64,000 nucleotides of DNA from positions 4,350,972-4,414,971 of the forward strand of contig JAQFVV010006199.1 in the NCBI GenBank assembly GCA_028023455.1. Direction: 5' to 3'. This stretch comes from Epiperipatus broadwayi (lineage: Eukaryota > Onychophora > Udeonychophora > Euonychophora > Peripatidae). The position numbers and the translations under genes are program-made. The notes under the pieces were generated by a model. The model did not search any database and was not told the origin of the DNA. It saw only the letters and a program-made list of their open reading frames with translations. This document shows positions 47,331 to 59,820 of the stretch, in pieces (position 1 is the stretch's first letter; each line of letters begins with the position of its first letter).

Positions 47331-50040
47331 ACAATTTTTATAATATAAATTATCAGAATTTTCAATTGAAATTCTAAAAAAATCTTATAAATCCTTTCAT
47401 GATTTTTAGGCTATATTTTTTATAATTCATATTTATCATACACACTTGTATAACATTATTCTAAAATATAAACAATAGAATATATTTTTTACTCTATATA
47501 GTAAAATGGGTTAGCCAAGAAAAATGTGTAAATTCTAAAATATATTTATTTAATTAAATATACTTTTTAATTTTTATATATTATTTTAAGAAATATAAAA
47601 TTTTATATGTACTACATATGCATTTGAATCTTCAACAACAATTTTTAAATTTATTTATTTAATAATAGTACCTTTAAAATATCATCATATATAAAATGCA
47701 TGATTATTTATTAAATTAACAAATATATGTAAATTAGAACTAGTGTTTTCCACTTCACTATTTTTATTTAATTAAAATAAAATTATAACTTAAAATATTT
47801 TATTTTGATATTTAATTGTATATTAGTAATAAGAGGTTAGGTGGAGCACACAAAAATTCAGTGTATATGATGCTTTACAAACTATCATCATACGAGGAAG
47901 TCTCCTTAAGTGTTAATAAAAAAAATGTTAATGTTCTCTGTCTCATATTAAATTCTATATTTTTTTATTTTTTTGATAAGTCTTACTATTGGGTTGATTT
48001 TTCAAAATTAATTTCCACACGTGGTTCATTTGTTTTGGCAATAATTGTAAAAGTTTTTGGATATCTTGATAATTTTTTTCTTAGTCTTTATTAAAAAATA
48101 TCTTATAAAATTATTTTTTTATATAATGATATTATTTGCATCTTTTTAAAAAAATAAAATAATTTTGTCATTTTTTTTTTTTTTAGATTTAATTTTAAAA
48201 TGGTTGTTAGTGTTCAATAAAATCTATCAATATTTTATACATTGGTATAATATTTTAATTCTTTGAATTAAGTATCACTTCAATGTTACTCATTCTTATG
48301 ACTTAAGATATTGACACAGATTTAAGAGAAGAAAAAAATTCATTTGCGAACTTTCGCGTCTAACTCATTTTCAATTTGTATTGTGTTTTAGTTTTAATAT
48401 ATAAATAATAACGCTTTAAGATATTTTCCTCATTATTATTTTGATGTTTTTTATTTCTTTGCTTTAACTAATGTCTTTTGAAGTTAAATTTGTAAAATAG
48501 ATTTAATAATAATTAATTACTGTTAAGTTTGAATATTTGCTAATATATATTGTTTAACGGTAATAATGATGATTTTAATTAGGCATGTTTTTTACAATCA
48601 CTGCTCTATCTGGATAATAATATTAATGAATGTATTTTTAAAACTTTATTATGATATTTCAATTTTTATAGAAATGACATTCTAAGAGTGATAAATTTAC
48701 AAAAGAAATTAATGAGTTTTTCCACCTGGGTAACTAATGAACCCCATTCAAAGAGGGTGCTTAATTACTAAGTTAAATTATTTTATATTAAAATGTTATT
48801 GAATAATTCTGAAAACAAATCAAGATTAAAATATTGCAAGTTGATTTGTAAAATTTTTAAAAATAAAATTATAATATGTAAATATATTTAAAATTCAGTT
48901 TACATCAGTGACTATTCTAGTAAAATAAACTTCATTATCTTTAGTGAAGCTTAAGAAATTAAGACCAAGTGTTGGATGAACGCTATGACACTTAGTTCCT
49001 CTTGCTTGATCACAATACTATTTTCACTCTGTAATCCAAAAATTTAACATACGTATTTATTTCAAAAATTATTAAAACTCTTAAATATTTAAAATAAATA
49101 TTTTTTTTTTACTTTTAAAATAAAACTTTATAAGATTATTGTTTTATTTTACATATATAGTAAAAAAAAATGTAGGCGTATCAGAGATAGTAACCCACTC
49201 CCCCATTTAGGAGGCACATTTTTTTTACAAAATGTGATAAAATGTTATAGTGATTCTTGTTTAATTTACACAACTATACATTAAATGGATTAGCTATGTC
49301 AGCAATTTTATTCAAACATTTATTGCTGTCATAAATAGCCTATTGTTGAGGAAAAATCTCTTCCAAGAACCTTCAATGATTTTAATCTCATGCTATTGTT
49401 GGACAATAAGACTTTATTATCTTATTTTGTATTTTTTTTCTTCATGTCCATCTAATGTTATTCTTTTTATGGAAGTATGTCAAGTGTATCATTTAGCAAC
49501 TTATCATAATGTGTATATTTATTTTCTTTATAATTTTTTTTTTGCTTACTTTTGGAAATTTTTTTTTTGTTTTTTTTTTCATGTAGTTTAGCTCTTTTAT
49601 TCATATTTATGCTTTTGTTTTATTAGTGTTACCTGATTTTAGATTTTTTTTGTTTGCTTTTGTATGAGCACTCCAGTTTTTAAAGTATAAATGAGAATAA
49701 AATTTATATATGTACTAAAGATTTTTTAACAAAAAGACTATTTTCTTTTTTTGTATGCTTCTTTAGTTTCGTTTCAATTTTAAGATTATCAGTCCTATTT
49801 ATGTCTTTAAATTGGTATATATATATATACTCAAAAAGTAGCATTTAATTTTACTTGTGTGCTTTATCTCTTTCATGTTTAACAGGTTATATATGGCCCA
49901 TAAATTTTTCAAAAAATACTGGAATCATTAAATTTGTAAAAATAATCAGATAGATGTGTTTTCATTGATGGATTTACTGAAAATATGAATAGGTAAGATT
50001 ATAAAATATAATTAATAAAATCAGTGTAATAATTTTGTTT
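47331..50040. other. AT-rich intergenic DNA, no feature seen
   Basis: T-rich hydrophobic frames (47816-48094, 49343-49591) have no motif. No RNA or clear repeat found. Confidence 0.55.
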
Positions 50041-51315
50041 GGTACTGTATTTTTAGACCATACAAGCCACTTGATGGTGTTGTTTATATGCAAAAACACA
50101 TAAAAATGCTGTTTATCCAACTTATGGCAATTGAACTGTTCTGTTCATATTAGCCATTGCAGGTCATCTAAGATGGCATTGCACACAAATATGATGGCCT
50201 GCTATATGCTTCATGACAATTTATGCAAATACACACACTTTGCAGATTACTACTGCATCATGTGAGGGTGTCTGGAATTCAATTGGCTCTAACTTTTAAA
50301 ATCTGAATTCCAACTAATGATATTACATCCTACTTGACACAGTATTATATACTAATAATTATAATTCTATCGCTGCACTTCCCTACACAGATTGAAAAGT
50401 GAAAACAATTTCCAAAGGGTAGGCCAAGCACAATTTCACATAACTCGTGTGAAAAGTCATATTTGTACAAGAACACCTATGAAATAAATCAAATGGCTGA
50501 GTTCACATGTTGTTTTGGATCAGACTAGGACTGCCATATTTCACAAGTTGTTGTTTTTTAAAATAAATGCATGTTCTTAAAAATTCATAAAAAACCAAAT
50601 AAGTAGTTTGCTTAGTATCAAAAATAAGTAGATAAGTTAATTTATATATGTACTTTTTTGTGATCTAAAAATAAGACCAGAAGTGGGATAATAAAAAGGA
50701 AAAAGTCCACCCCAGTAATGTTATTTTTATGTGTTTTTGCACATAACCAATGCATATTGTCATATTAAACAAATTGCTTTTTCAAATAAATGCATTTTTT
50801 ATGATTGGATAAACTGTCCTTCCCCTCCCCGCACATTACTGTGCTTCATGGTGCTATATTTGACAAGTTGTTGTCAAAATACTACTTTGTTTCCAATCAA
50901 AAATAATTTATTAATACATGTTTTTTTTGTTTTGTTTTATATAAAAATATTACCAGAAATTGAATAATAAAGAAAAAAAAGTTTCTTAAAAGCAAAAAAA
51001 AAAGAACTAGTTTTTTTAGAATCAAAACTAAGTAGACCATTCTCCCCCTCCCACACATTGCTGCACCTCATGGTGCCATATTTGACAAGTTGTTGTTGTT
51101 TGAAATAAATTCATATTGTTAAAACAAAATAAAAAAAAATACTAGTTTGTTTCCAATCAAAAATAATTAATTAATACATATATTTTTTATATAAAAATAA
51201 TAACAGAAATTGGACAATAATGGGGGGAAAAAGGTCGGCCCAAATATTATATTTATGCGTTTGGTTCTAGCAACAATGCCATCAAATGGCTTGTATTGTC
51301 TAAAAATACAGTACC
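50041..51315. mobile_element. Terminal-inverted-repeat element with internal tandem units
   Basis: The left end GGTACTGTATTTTTAGAC...TACAAGCCACTTGATGG is matched inverted at the right end (about 51243-51315). Inside lie three related units at about 50530-50740, 50830-50990 and 51045-51240, each with 'atatttgacaagttgttg' or a close variant and an A-rich stretch ending near 'accagaa'. Part of the left end ('caaaaacacataaaaat') also recurs inverted near 50720. There is no transposase frame, so it is a non-autonomous DNA transposon of unknown superfamily. Confidence 0.7.
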
Positions 51316-54199
51316 TTTTATCCCCCTTCCCCTAAAAATTGCTGATTTTGTGCAAATAAGTCACATGTGTCCCAACAGTAACTAAAAAGATAACACAATT
51401 GTCATGAAGAAAATGGAGAAAAGAACTCCAATAACATGTTCTTTTTATAATATTGCTTTGTGTTTAGATAGTTTTCCTACATAATTTGAATTTTCAATAA
51501 ATATTTTCAAATATAATTTTGTTTTGCTTTGTCTGTATGGGTGAATTATAAACTTAATGGATATATTTGTCCCATGGCATTTTTTCAAAATCTGTAATCC
51601 AAAAAATTTCAAATTTTGTAGATATAACATTTAAATATATATTAACTGTAAATTTTGCTTAAAATATAAAATGCATGAAAAATAAAGTAAACACTAAAAG
51701 GGATTGTGAGTGTGTGTGTAGTTTATTATAATTTTTATATTTTTAAGTTTTATATCACAGTCAGATCTTCATTTTTTAGTTCTTGGAATATTCCACACAC
51801 TTTTTGAAAACAAAAAGTGATTCAGCTTTTTTCTTCTTTATTCTTACTCTAGAACAAAAAATTAAATGTGTGTGGTTTTAAAAATAACTTATTTATAGAA
51901 TTACTTCACAAGGGTTAATTATTTAAAATAAATTGGAAATTTTTTTTAATGGAAACATTTTGAAATGCAAAAATCCAAATTTTCTCAAAGACTAAAAACA
52001 TTTGTTGTTGCAAATATTTTAATTTGCATCATATTTCGTCACTGTAAATTATAAAAAAGACTGCATTTCATATAATTTTTTTTGTTATTAATTAAGCACT
52101 TTATTTCGCAATATGGACTAAGTCTAATCTACTTGAAAATAGCTAATATAGAAATATCCATTAATAAAATTTTATTATATATATATAGTCAATGATACTT
52201 TGTTATTTTTATAAATAATTAAATATTTCACTTGAAATAATCCGCATTAATAAAAAAAGAATTAATCATTATTGTAGATGTTTTTATTAATTTAGTCTCT
52301 TTCAAATTAAATACATTTTCATTACAGTGTGCCATAATCATGATTTGAATTTTTTAATTAATTAGTTCAATAAAAACTCAACATAACTTATATTGCACAA
52401 TGATATTCGCTTCTTGAAATTGCCCATAAACTTATTTTAAATGCTCTATTGAAAACAAAATTGTAACTAATATTCATTCTTGTTTAACACAGGTTTTTTA
52501 CTTATTCTTTCATACATCAGTTATATAATATAAATAAATTTCTAAGATCATCAACTATTTTTAAGCATTATCAAATACTTTTAGTAATTTTGTTGTATTT
52601 GCCTAACAAAATAGAACCATATTTTTAGTTCTTATTGCTTTTTTAAAATCACATTGAGTCACCAGTAACAATTCATCTATGACTAAAAGCAAACTTATTT
52701 GCCAGATTTTTTTTTAAATACTTTTACTACAGTGAATAACAATAATATTTTATAATAATTACTGCAGACTTCTATATCCTTTTTTATTTTATAAATTGAA
52801 AAAAAAAAAAATCCCTCTGGTGATCAAATAGTTCTAAAGGTAATATATTGTACTTTAAACTTCTCTAAATATTCCAAATAGTTCTAAAGATAACATATAA
52901 TCATCATATTTTAAATTTCTTTAAATATTTCATCACAAATTATAAAAAGGTGTTTTAACTTCAATATGTTAGATATCTCTATCCAAATATAAATGAGGGA
53001 ATATTATTAAATGCAGTCATCTGAATTCTTCTATCATTACTATATTTAAAGTGATCAAAAGACTTTTTCCTATTCAAAATGTAATTATCACATAAAAAAT
53101 ATGATTCCTTGTTTTAATATGAATGTGATATTACTTTAGGGCAAAAGTGATCTCAACCAATAAATAACCATTTTTCTATTACAGTAGTTATTAAATCATT
53201 CTTAAAGTCTTTTTGCCAGTAGTCAGTCAAATTCTGTCTTTAAACATTTATATTGCTGATTGTTATTTAATCTAATAAAGAGTAACAAATGTTTTCTTTG
53301 ATTTAAAAAAAAGATACAAAAACTACTACAGGACAAAACCATTTCTGATAATCTCTCTTGAAGAAATAGTGAATGCCTGCCATTGGGAGCGATGAGTTTG
53401 ATGATTTTAATTCTTTTTTTCTTAAGACAATAATATTTAAATATCCATTATGGATTAATATTTGGTGGATAGCTAATTGACCATGGGCCAACTACCTAAA
53501 AAAAATTCCAAATCTGATTAGAATCTGGAAAAAATTTCAAACTTTACTGGATTGAAATCAAAACTCAGGTCATAGAAACTAATTGGAAGATGTTCTATTT
53601 TTGCACCTTTATACATTTGCACCTTTCCTTTTTATGCACTCTTTCATCTTACTACCTATTACTACTATTATTATTCCCCTTAATCTACCTTTTTTAAAAT
53701 GTATCTCAATACTTGGCTTTATTTGTCTAATTTATTTTTTTCCCCTTGCTTTATTCTCAAATTCTATCCTGCTCATGCATGTGTGACTGATCACTTATTC
53801 ACCATTGTTTTTGTTACTATTTATTTTTATTTTTAGTACATACGCATATATAAAAACAAGTTCATATAATGAACTATCCAAATTTTTCTGACAACAAAAT
53901 AATGCATAAGTAGTTTGCAATCCTCGGATAGGCACAAAATCCAAACACTATAAGTACACAATGCAGCATGACTTCCAGAAAGTCTAACTCAATTTTATTA
54001 CCATACAGTAATTAATGGTGTGCAACATGGTAGGGCCTAAAAACAACAGGGAAAGTTTTGGTACAATAAATAAAAGCCTAAACAAAGTACAGATGGTCTG
54101 ATATATGAATAAAAGTAAATTAACAAAATTGCAATGAGTAGCTTAGGTAAAAATAGAAAGTGATAGACAAAACAGATATTTCATTAATTTTTTTTTAGA
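51316..54199. other. AT-rich intergenic DNA with one short tandem duplication
   Basis: Near 52826-52935 a ~55-bp unit beginning 'caaatagttctaaag' occurs twice in tandem with changes. Otherwise no feature recognised; short frames are featureless. Confidence 0.5.
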
Positions 54200-55150
54200 T
54201 ATATATATACATTCTTATTATATATAAAGTAGAGTATGCATAAATGATGAGAATAATAAGTAAATAATGTTGGAGTGAGAAGAGATCAACACAAGTATAA
54301 TAAGCAAAGTAATGTATAAAATAGGCAAAGGACTTTCATATTTAGGCAGGTAGGGGATTTGGAAAAAAATGATATGTTTATTATTATTTAAAAACAAAGA
54401 CAGAAGAATATATAGTGTAGGCATGGCACATGATAATTGATGAGCTTACATCTGGTGTGCTGTTTAAAATATATAGATTATAGAAAATAATAATTATAGT
54501 AAGATATTCACACATCTCAATAAAAATATAAACTAGGGCAGAAAAATAACTGATATTAATCCAAGAGAGAATAATTAATTGTATCATTTGAAAAAAATTA
54601 AACAAGTAGAAATAGATGAGCTAAACTTTCCATACAGTATCTCTACCAGTGCAAGCCAGAGTAATTAATGGATGCAAAAAGGTCTGTGCATAAAATCCCT
54701 ATATAGGGTCTACTCACCAATATCCCCTAGCTTGAGACTTTCATCAGTATGTAAACAGCTTGTGTAAGCATAAAAAATGCTGATCATGTGATGTTTAATA
54801 GAAATAGAAGAGCTTATACAGCCAATAGTGCCTAAGGTGAAAGATCAAAGACCAAATCAAATAATGGGAAATCTGTCAAAAAAGAGTCCAGACACAGTTG
54901 AAATGAAAGTGGTGTATGCATTGATGAAAAAATCTACTAATATGCAACAAAAATAGATGTAGCAGTCCAAAATATAAAAGTAAAATTCCAAACTATGGAA
55001 GATATAATAAAGAAGAACAACAACAGATGGCAAGACATTCAACAAACAATGAACAGTACATTCCAAAATATCAAAGACAAATGGCAGAAGACTTAAGTGT
55101 TTTCTTTTAATGGCTTGAAATAATATCATATGTGAGTGTATCATTAAGTT
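54200..55150 (+). repeat. Partial second copy of the dispersed repeat at 28.3-30.3 kb
   Basis: 54645-54790 matches the reverse complement of 29290-29450 (landmarks 'gtgcaagccagagtaatt', 'tgtgcataaaatccc', 'ccaatatcccc', 'tgatcatgtga'). Flanking similarity is weak but extends to about 54430. The A-rich plus strand downstream reads like a decayed coding strand (MGNLSKKSPDTVEMK at about 54867), but stops follow and I cannot name a family. Minus-strand hydrophobic frames here are antisense shadows. Confidence 0.45.
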
Positions 55151-56732
55151 GATTTGTATTCTCCACTTGTGAGGCCTATTGTGAATTTTACTGTTTGTAA
55201 ATCTATATCACTCCATGTAGGCTTGAAGTTAGTCTTTTTTTGTTTATATATATATATATATTGGGTGTATGTATTTAAATTCAATTTGATATATGGTAAT
55301 TAAATAAACAAGTAAAAGATAGTGTGATTAAAAAATAGCTTGTTAATTAAATTTAAGTAGTGAACAATATATACAAAAAATTTATTTGATTTTTATTATG
55401 AAAATATTTATCCAAATGACTTAATAAAGAATAAGTGTTTATATTACAGTTTTAAAGTTTATTAATGGCATTAATATGACTACTTATTATGATATAAAAA
55501 ATATTTATACATTCAGTTAAAGCAAAATAATATAGATTGGTTTCATATTGCCAAATATTATTGTTTCGGAACTTGCTAGACAACTTTATTAATATATACA
55601 TTGTTGAGATTTTGACTCTAGATTAGATTGGTGTAGTTATTGATTTAATGTCAGTTCGTGAATAAAAAGAAGACAGTCTTGAAATCAAAGTTTTTAATTG
55701 ATACAAAATTTAATATTAATTTATAGCCACTCAGACTAACTAGTTGTAATAGTATTTTGGATGATAGATACTATAATAATGGAATTTTTACTGACATCTT
55801 ATATTCCAAAAAATGTATCAGTTCAGTCTTCCACTGGTATTTTGTACACATATGCATTTTTTTTTTTTTTTTTTTAAAAAGCTGGAAAGTAGACATAAAA
55901 CTTAAGCAATCTCATTTCATGGATGATTTTTATTTCACATTTATTGAATGTGAACAAGTTATAGCCATGTATCAGCTCAGCAAGAATTGTGCATAGTAAA
56001 AAGTTTACATTGATAGATTGAAGTAAGTATATGTCAAATATATTGTGATACCCAAATTGAAAAGTCTGATTAATTAAATACAATACTAAATTCATGATTA
56101 ATAAATACATTCTGCAAAACTGAAAACAATGAAAATAAAAAACGAAATACAAAAATAATATTGCAATTAAATTTTAAAAAAAGAAAAGTTATAATAAAGA
56201 GAATAACATATAACTTTTGCTTGTGATAACTTTTTTCCTTTTTAAATTGCCACCAACAACAATATTTAGCAGAGATAAAATAAGATAGAGAAAAGATTGT
56301 CAAAACCAAAAGCTTGAACAAAGATCAGAATTATTTTATTTTCTGTAGTTTTGCATAAACCAAAACAAAAACAAAATTTAATAAGAAATAACTAATACTT
56401 TAAAAAAACAACAGGATTCCAAAAAAAATAGATGATTCAGGTCTGAACTTCCATTTGAGATATAAATAGAGATAGTTTTATTCTGTATCTATTATAATAT
56501 ATTTGAAATACTATAATATTCTGAAAAAGTATTAAGATAAAATTAATAATAATGTGTCATTGAAAAGCCGGATTACACAAACAGAAATAAGAATATTATT
56601 ACAATTGCATTATCTGTGATTGCTTGGTGAACTCATATCATCTAATCATTTTTATTATTATTAACATTTGCATATTAATTTTAATGTGTTTCGCTTATTA
56701 TCTTGTAAACTATTAACGTTTTAAATAATTTA
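55151..56732. other. AT-rich intergenic DNA, no feature seen
   Basis: Includes a T-run near 55858-55875 and several hydrophobic minus-strand frames typical of A-rich DNA. No gene recognised. Confidence 0.5.
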
Positions 56733-56831
56733 ATTTTTTTTCTCTCATGTGTCATAGCATCAGCCAGGAAGCGAACCCGCTAACCCGGAACAACTGCCTG
56801 TAAAGCAGCTGTCGCTGACCTCTCGACCAAT
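56733..56831 (-). repeat. tRNA-related SINE
   Basis: On the minus strand: TTGGTCGAGAGGTCAGCGAC (A-box region), CTGC...GCAG stem around TTTACAG, B box GGGTTCGCTTCC, tail TGGCTGATGCTATGACAC, then an A-run. Same family as 47222-47330, with a different anticodon-loop sequence. A missing, mismatched acceptor stem argues against a functional tRNA. Confidence 0.75.
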
Positions 56832-57697
56832 TTAATTTATTCATTATTTATATATATTACTGTTTTCAACCGTTTATTAAATTTGATCTTTTAAGTGAAT
56901 AATAGTAACAATTTAATGTGTTATATTTCATTATTATTATTTTGTCAAATAAATAATTAAGTCTTTTCATATATAGTAATCTACTAAAAGTTCACAATTT
57001 ATTACTACAAATTTAATTTTCTAATCTGTTTTCAGCCAACAAGTTATAGCTATTTTATAGTAATTTGAAAGGCAGAAAAGTAAATCTTTGTCTTTCACAC
57101 CTGTCGCTATTGATTTAAAGTTTGAAAAATTATGGTAAACACAAAATGCCAAAGTTTGCAATGGATCAGTTGAACAATCATCGTAAGTGCTGTTGAAAAT
57201 CTGTTAAAAAAAAATCAATCAATCACCTGTAAGAAATTATTTTTCTTACATTGTCGCATTCAGACAAAGTAAACTTTCAATCATTGTTAAACATTATATT
57301 ATGATTGCTTAAATATAATCCTATACTAATGTTTAATGGTATATTTTAAATGAAGATAAACGTATATTGATTTTGATTTTGTGCATAATTAAAAGAATAA
57401 ATTGCTATATTATGCATAGATGAAATATTCAGTTTGCCATATCCACGATATCAAATTCAAATGCAGATGAAACTTAATATTTTTTTAGATAATTAAGAAT
57501 TATATAATTATGCTTAAGATTGTTTTAAGACAGTCAAACCAGATAACTATTTAGAAAATAAATGGATATTAAAACAAAGAAAGTAAAATACTAAAACTCT
57601 CATCAGTGAACATTGATTCGTTTGGTAATATTTTTCCCTTTGCAGTTCTTCGAAATCGACCTAAAGATATGTTTTTTATATGAAAAGTTGTTAAAAA
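56832..57697. other. AT-rich intergenic DNA, no feature seen
   Basis: Nothing recognised between the two SINEs. Confidence 0.5.
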
Positions 57698-57789
57698 GCT
57701 CAAGCGAGTAGTTAGCACAGCTGCCTTATAAGCAGTTGTGCCGGAGTTCGCTTCCCGGCCGCCGCTTTGACATATAAAAAAAAAAAAGC
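57698..57789 (+). repeat. tRNA-related SINE
   Basis: Plus strand: GCTCAAGCGAGTAGTTAGCA (A-box region), CTGC...GCAG stem around CTTATAA, B box GAGTTCGCTTCCC, tail ending TTTGACATAT and an A-run of about twelve. The acceptor halves pair at only about five of seven positions, so a short SINE is more likely than a tRNA gene. It is markedly more GC-rich than its surroundings. Confidence 0.7.
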
Positions 57790-57946
57790 TGTTTTATTTT
57801 TCAACACTTTTAAAAATTAACGCTAGATTGTTATAATTCAATTAAAAAAACGTCTTATTGATGATAGGGACAGAGAATTTAAAAGGATAAGGATGAAAAG
57901 AAATATTTAAAAAAGAATATAGCTAATTGCAAATGAATATATATAT
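57790..57946. other. AT-rich spacer
   Basis: Nothing recognised; lies between the SINE and the inverted repeat. Confidence 0.5.
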
Positions 57947-58344
57947 AATGTAGGGGATATGAACACAGACTTTCAAGCTCCCTTCAACTACCATTCTATC
58001 TTATACAACTGATACATATGACCACACATTGTAAATAAGATAAATGATCTCTGTGTTAAACCAGCACTCATCAGTTGGTCCAGATCATTATCTCCCAGTC
58101 ATATATATAATTAGTGCTCAGTTTATATTAAGATAGAAAATCTTAACCTCAATATAAACTAAGCACTGACTATACATACATATGTCAGTGATGATGATCT
58201 GGACCAACTGATGAGTGTTGGTTTAGCACAAAATATGTATAATGAGATCATTTATCTTTTTCACAAGGTCATGTGTGTCAGGTGTAACAGGTAGAGTGGA
58301 TGGCTGAAGGGAGCTTGAAAGTCTGAGTTCAAATCCCATACATT
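57947..58344. repeat. ~400-bp inverted repeat of SINE-like copies
   Basis: Ends AATGTAGGGG...CACAGACTTTCAAGCTCCCT and AGGGAGCTTGAAAGTCTGAG...CATT pair. Further inside, 'actcatcagttggtccagat' pairs with 'atctggaccaactgatgagt'. The right arm, read on the plus strand, ends in a B-box-like GAGTTCAAATCCC. Two copies of one dispersed repeat lie head to head around about 58137. Relatives: 3911-4060 and 18605-18800. Confidence 0.8.
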
Positions 58345-59503
58345 ATATTTAGACTCAATGTATGTAAAATATACTTGTATTCAAATTATTATTATATATA
58401 TATTTAGATAAATCAATGATATAATATAAAAAAATAGATGTAATTTTAATGGTCCGCAAAAGAATTCAGATATTATTTAAATTCGCTAAGCTCATTTAAT
58501 AAAATTTTTAAATAAAAAATAAATTTTGTTTAAGCTGTATTATTATATATAAAATAGAACAAGAACATTATATTGCTAATTGATTTGTTACAAAATACTA
58601 CTATGACTTGCAAAATATCTACCTCAAAGGTGTTTAATTAACTACTACTCAGTCAGAGGCATAGAAAAAGTAACAAAATAAGAATACCAAATTTTGTACA
58701 ATTGACTAGATGTGATATGATGCACTGTGATTTCTCCTTAAACGGAGTCAGGAATCTTTCAACAGCTATGCCCAGAGAAACCTGTTAGCCACTTTACCTT
58801 CCCTTTCCATTGTCCACCCTAAGTTTTCCCATAATCTGCTCCATCCCATTTCCACAACATAATTTTTGTCAATCCATGACCTTCATATTTAAATCCCCCT
58901 TATATTTTCCCAAACCTAGCATAAAAACCAATATCTCACTTTCTGTATAATCACTTTGTTCATATTTAATCTTCCATAACTTCATTATTTGTACCCTTTC
59001 TGCTTCCAAGCATGCCTAATATTTTCTATGCCTTCCTTTCACAACTTGCAGATTAAGACATCTAATTTGACTACAGCACACTCTTGGTAATTGGGTGAAC
59101 TAAAACTCAAAAATTTTATTAAGAATTTTGAAATATATCTAAAAAAATTATTAAAGAATAGAATACTATTCATTATTAATCTTAAATATTTTTTGTAGAT
59201 ATGAATTAGAAAATTACACATATAAAACGTAACAAATACGTATTTATACATTCATTTATTTTTATGAAATAAAATGAACATTATATTAACAAAAAGTAAA
59301 ATAAAACATAATTCTTTAACAAATTATAAAACATATAAATATAAGCTTAGTTTTACTTTCATATAACTCAAATGGAAACAAATAATTACAAAAAAACTTA
59401 CACAAAATTTATATTAATATAATATTCTAATTTATTTTGTAATTTAAGTTCATTATTACAATCATTTAAGGGCATTTCTTTATATTTATATTGAATAAAT
59501 CTG
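58345..59503. other. AT-rich DNA with a pyrimidine-rich block
   Basis: 58720-59050 is C- and T-rich on the plus strand and less AT-rich than the surroundings, perhaps part of a decayed element, possibly the hAT copy that follows. No readable homology was found in it. Confidence 0.45.
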
Positions 59504-59638
59504 ACTCCATTCACAAAGACCTACTTGTCTGAAAAAACGTTCTCAACTGTAACAGCTATTAAAAACAAGTATCACTCCCAGTTTGAAATAGAAGCTCTTT
59601 TACATGTTGCAGTAACATCATTGGAGTCAAGGATTTAA
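59504..59638 (+). pseudogene. hAT transposase C-terminal fragment
   Basis: A 44-codon in-frame stretch ending in TAA reads PFTKTYLSEKTFSTVTAIKN, then KYHSQFEIEALLHVAVTS and LESRI. This is the hAT dimerisation region: (F)xxTYLCExxFSxLxxIKxKYRxxLxxExxLxxAxTSxxPRI. The usual Cys after TYL is Ser. Upstream transposase is not readable, so the copy is truncated or decayed. Confidence 0.8.
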
Positions 59639-59820
59639 ACCAAAAGTAGCAAATATCACACTAATTTTTAATATATATTACTATTATTTATTATTATTTT
59701 TGTGTTAAAATTAAAATTATAAATAAATATATATGTATATCATACTCAATGCTTGTATTAATTTGTACCTTTAAAAATTATGGTAGTGGTCCACAATATC
59801 TAAAAGGTTACTGACCACTG
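59639..59820 (+). mobile_element. hAT transposon 3' end with terminal inverted repeat
   Basis: Follows the transposase fragment and ends GGTTACTGACCACTG (59806-59820), the complement of CAGTGGTCAGTAACC, a typical hAT terminus. A left partner terminus was not found in the window upstream. The expected 8-bp target copy would be GTTTATAT (59821-59828). Confidence 0.75.

Noticed and set aside
54857-55144. 95-codon hydrophobic minus-strand frame
   Set aside because: It is the antisense of an A-rich repeat; Phe/Ile/Leu/Tyr richness follows from base composition.
57698-57789. Functional tRNA gene
   Set aside because: The acceptor stem is poorly paired, there is an A-tail, and related copies exist nearby; a SINE explains it better.
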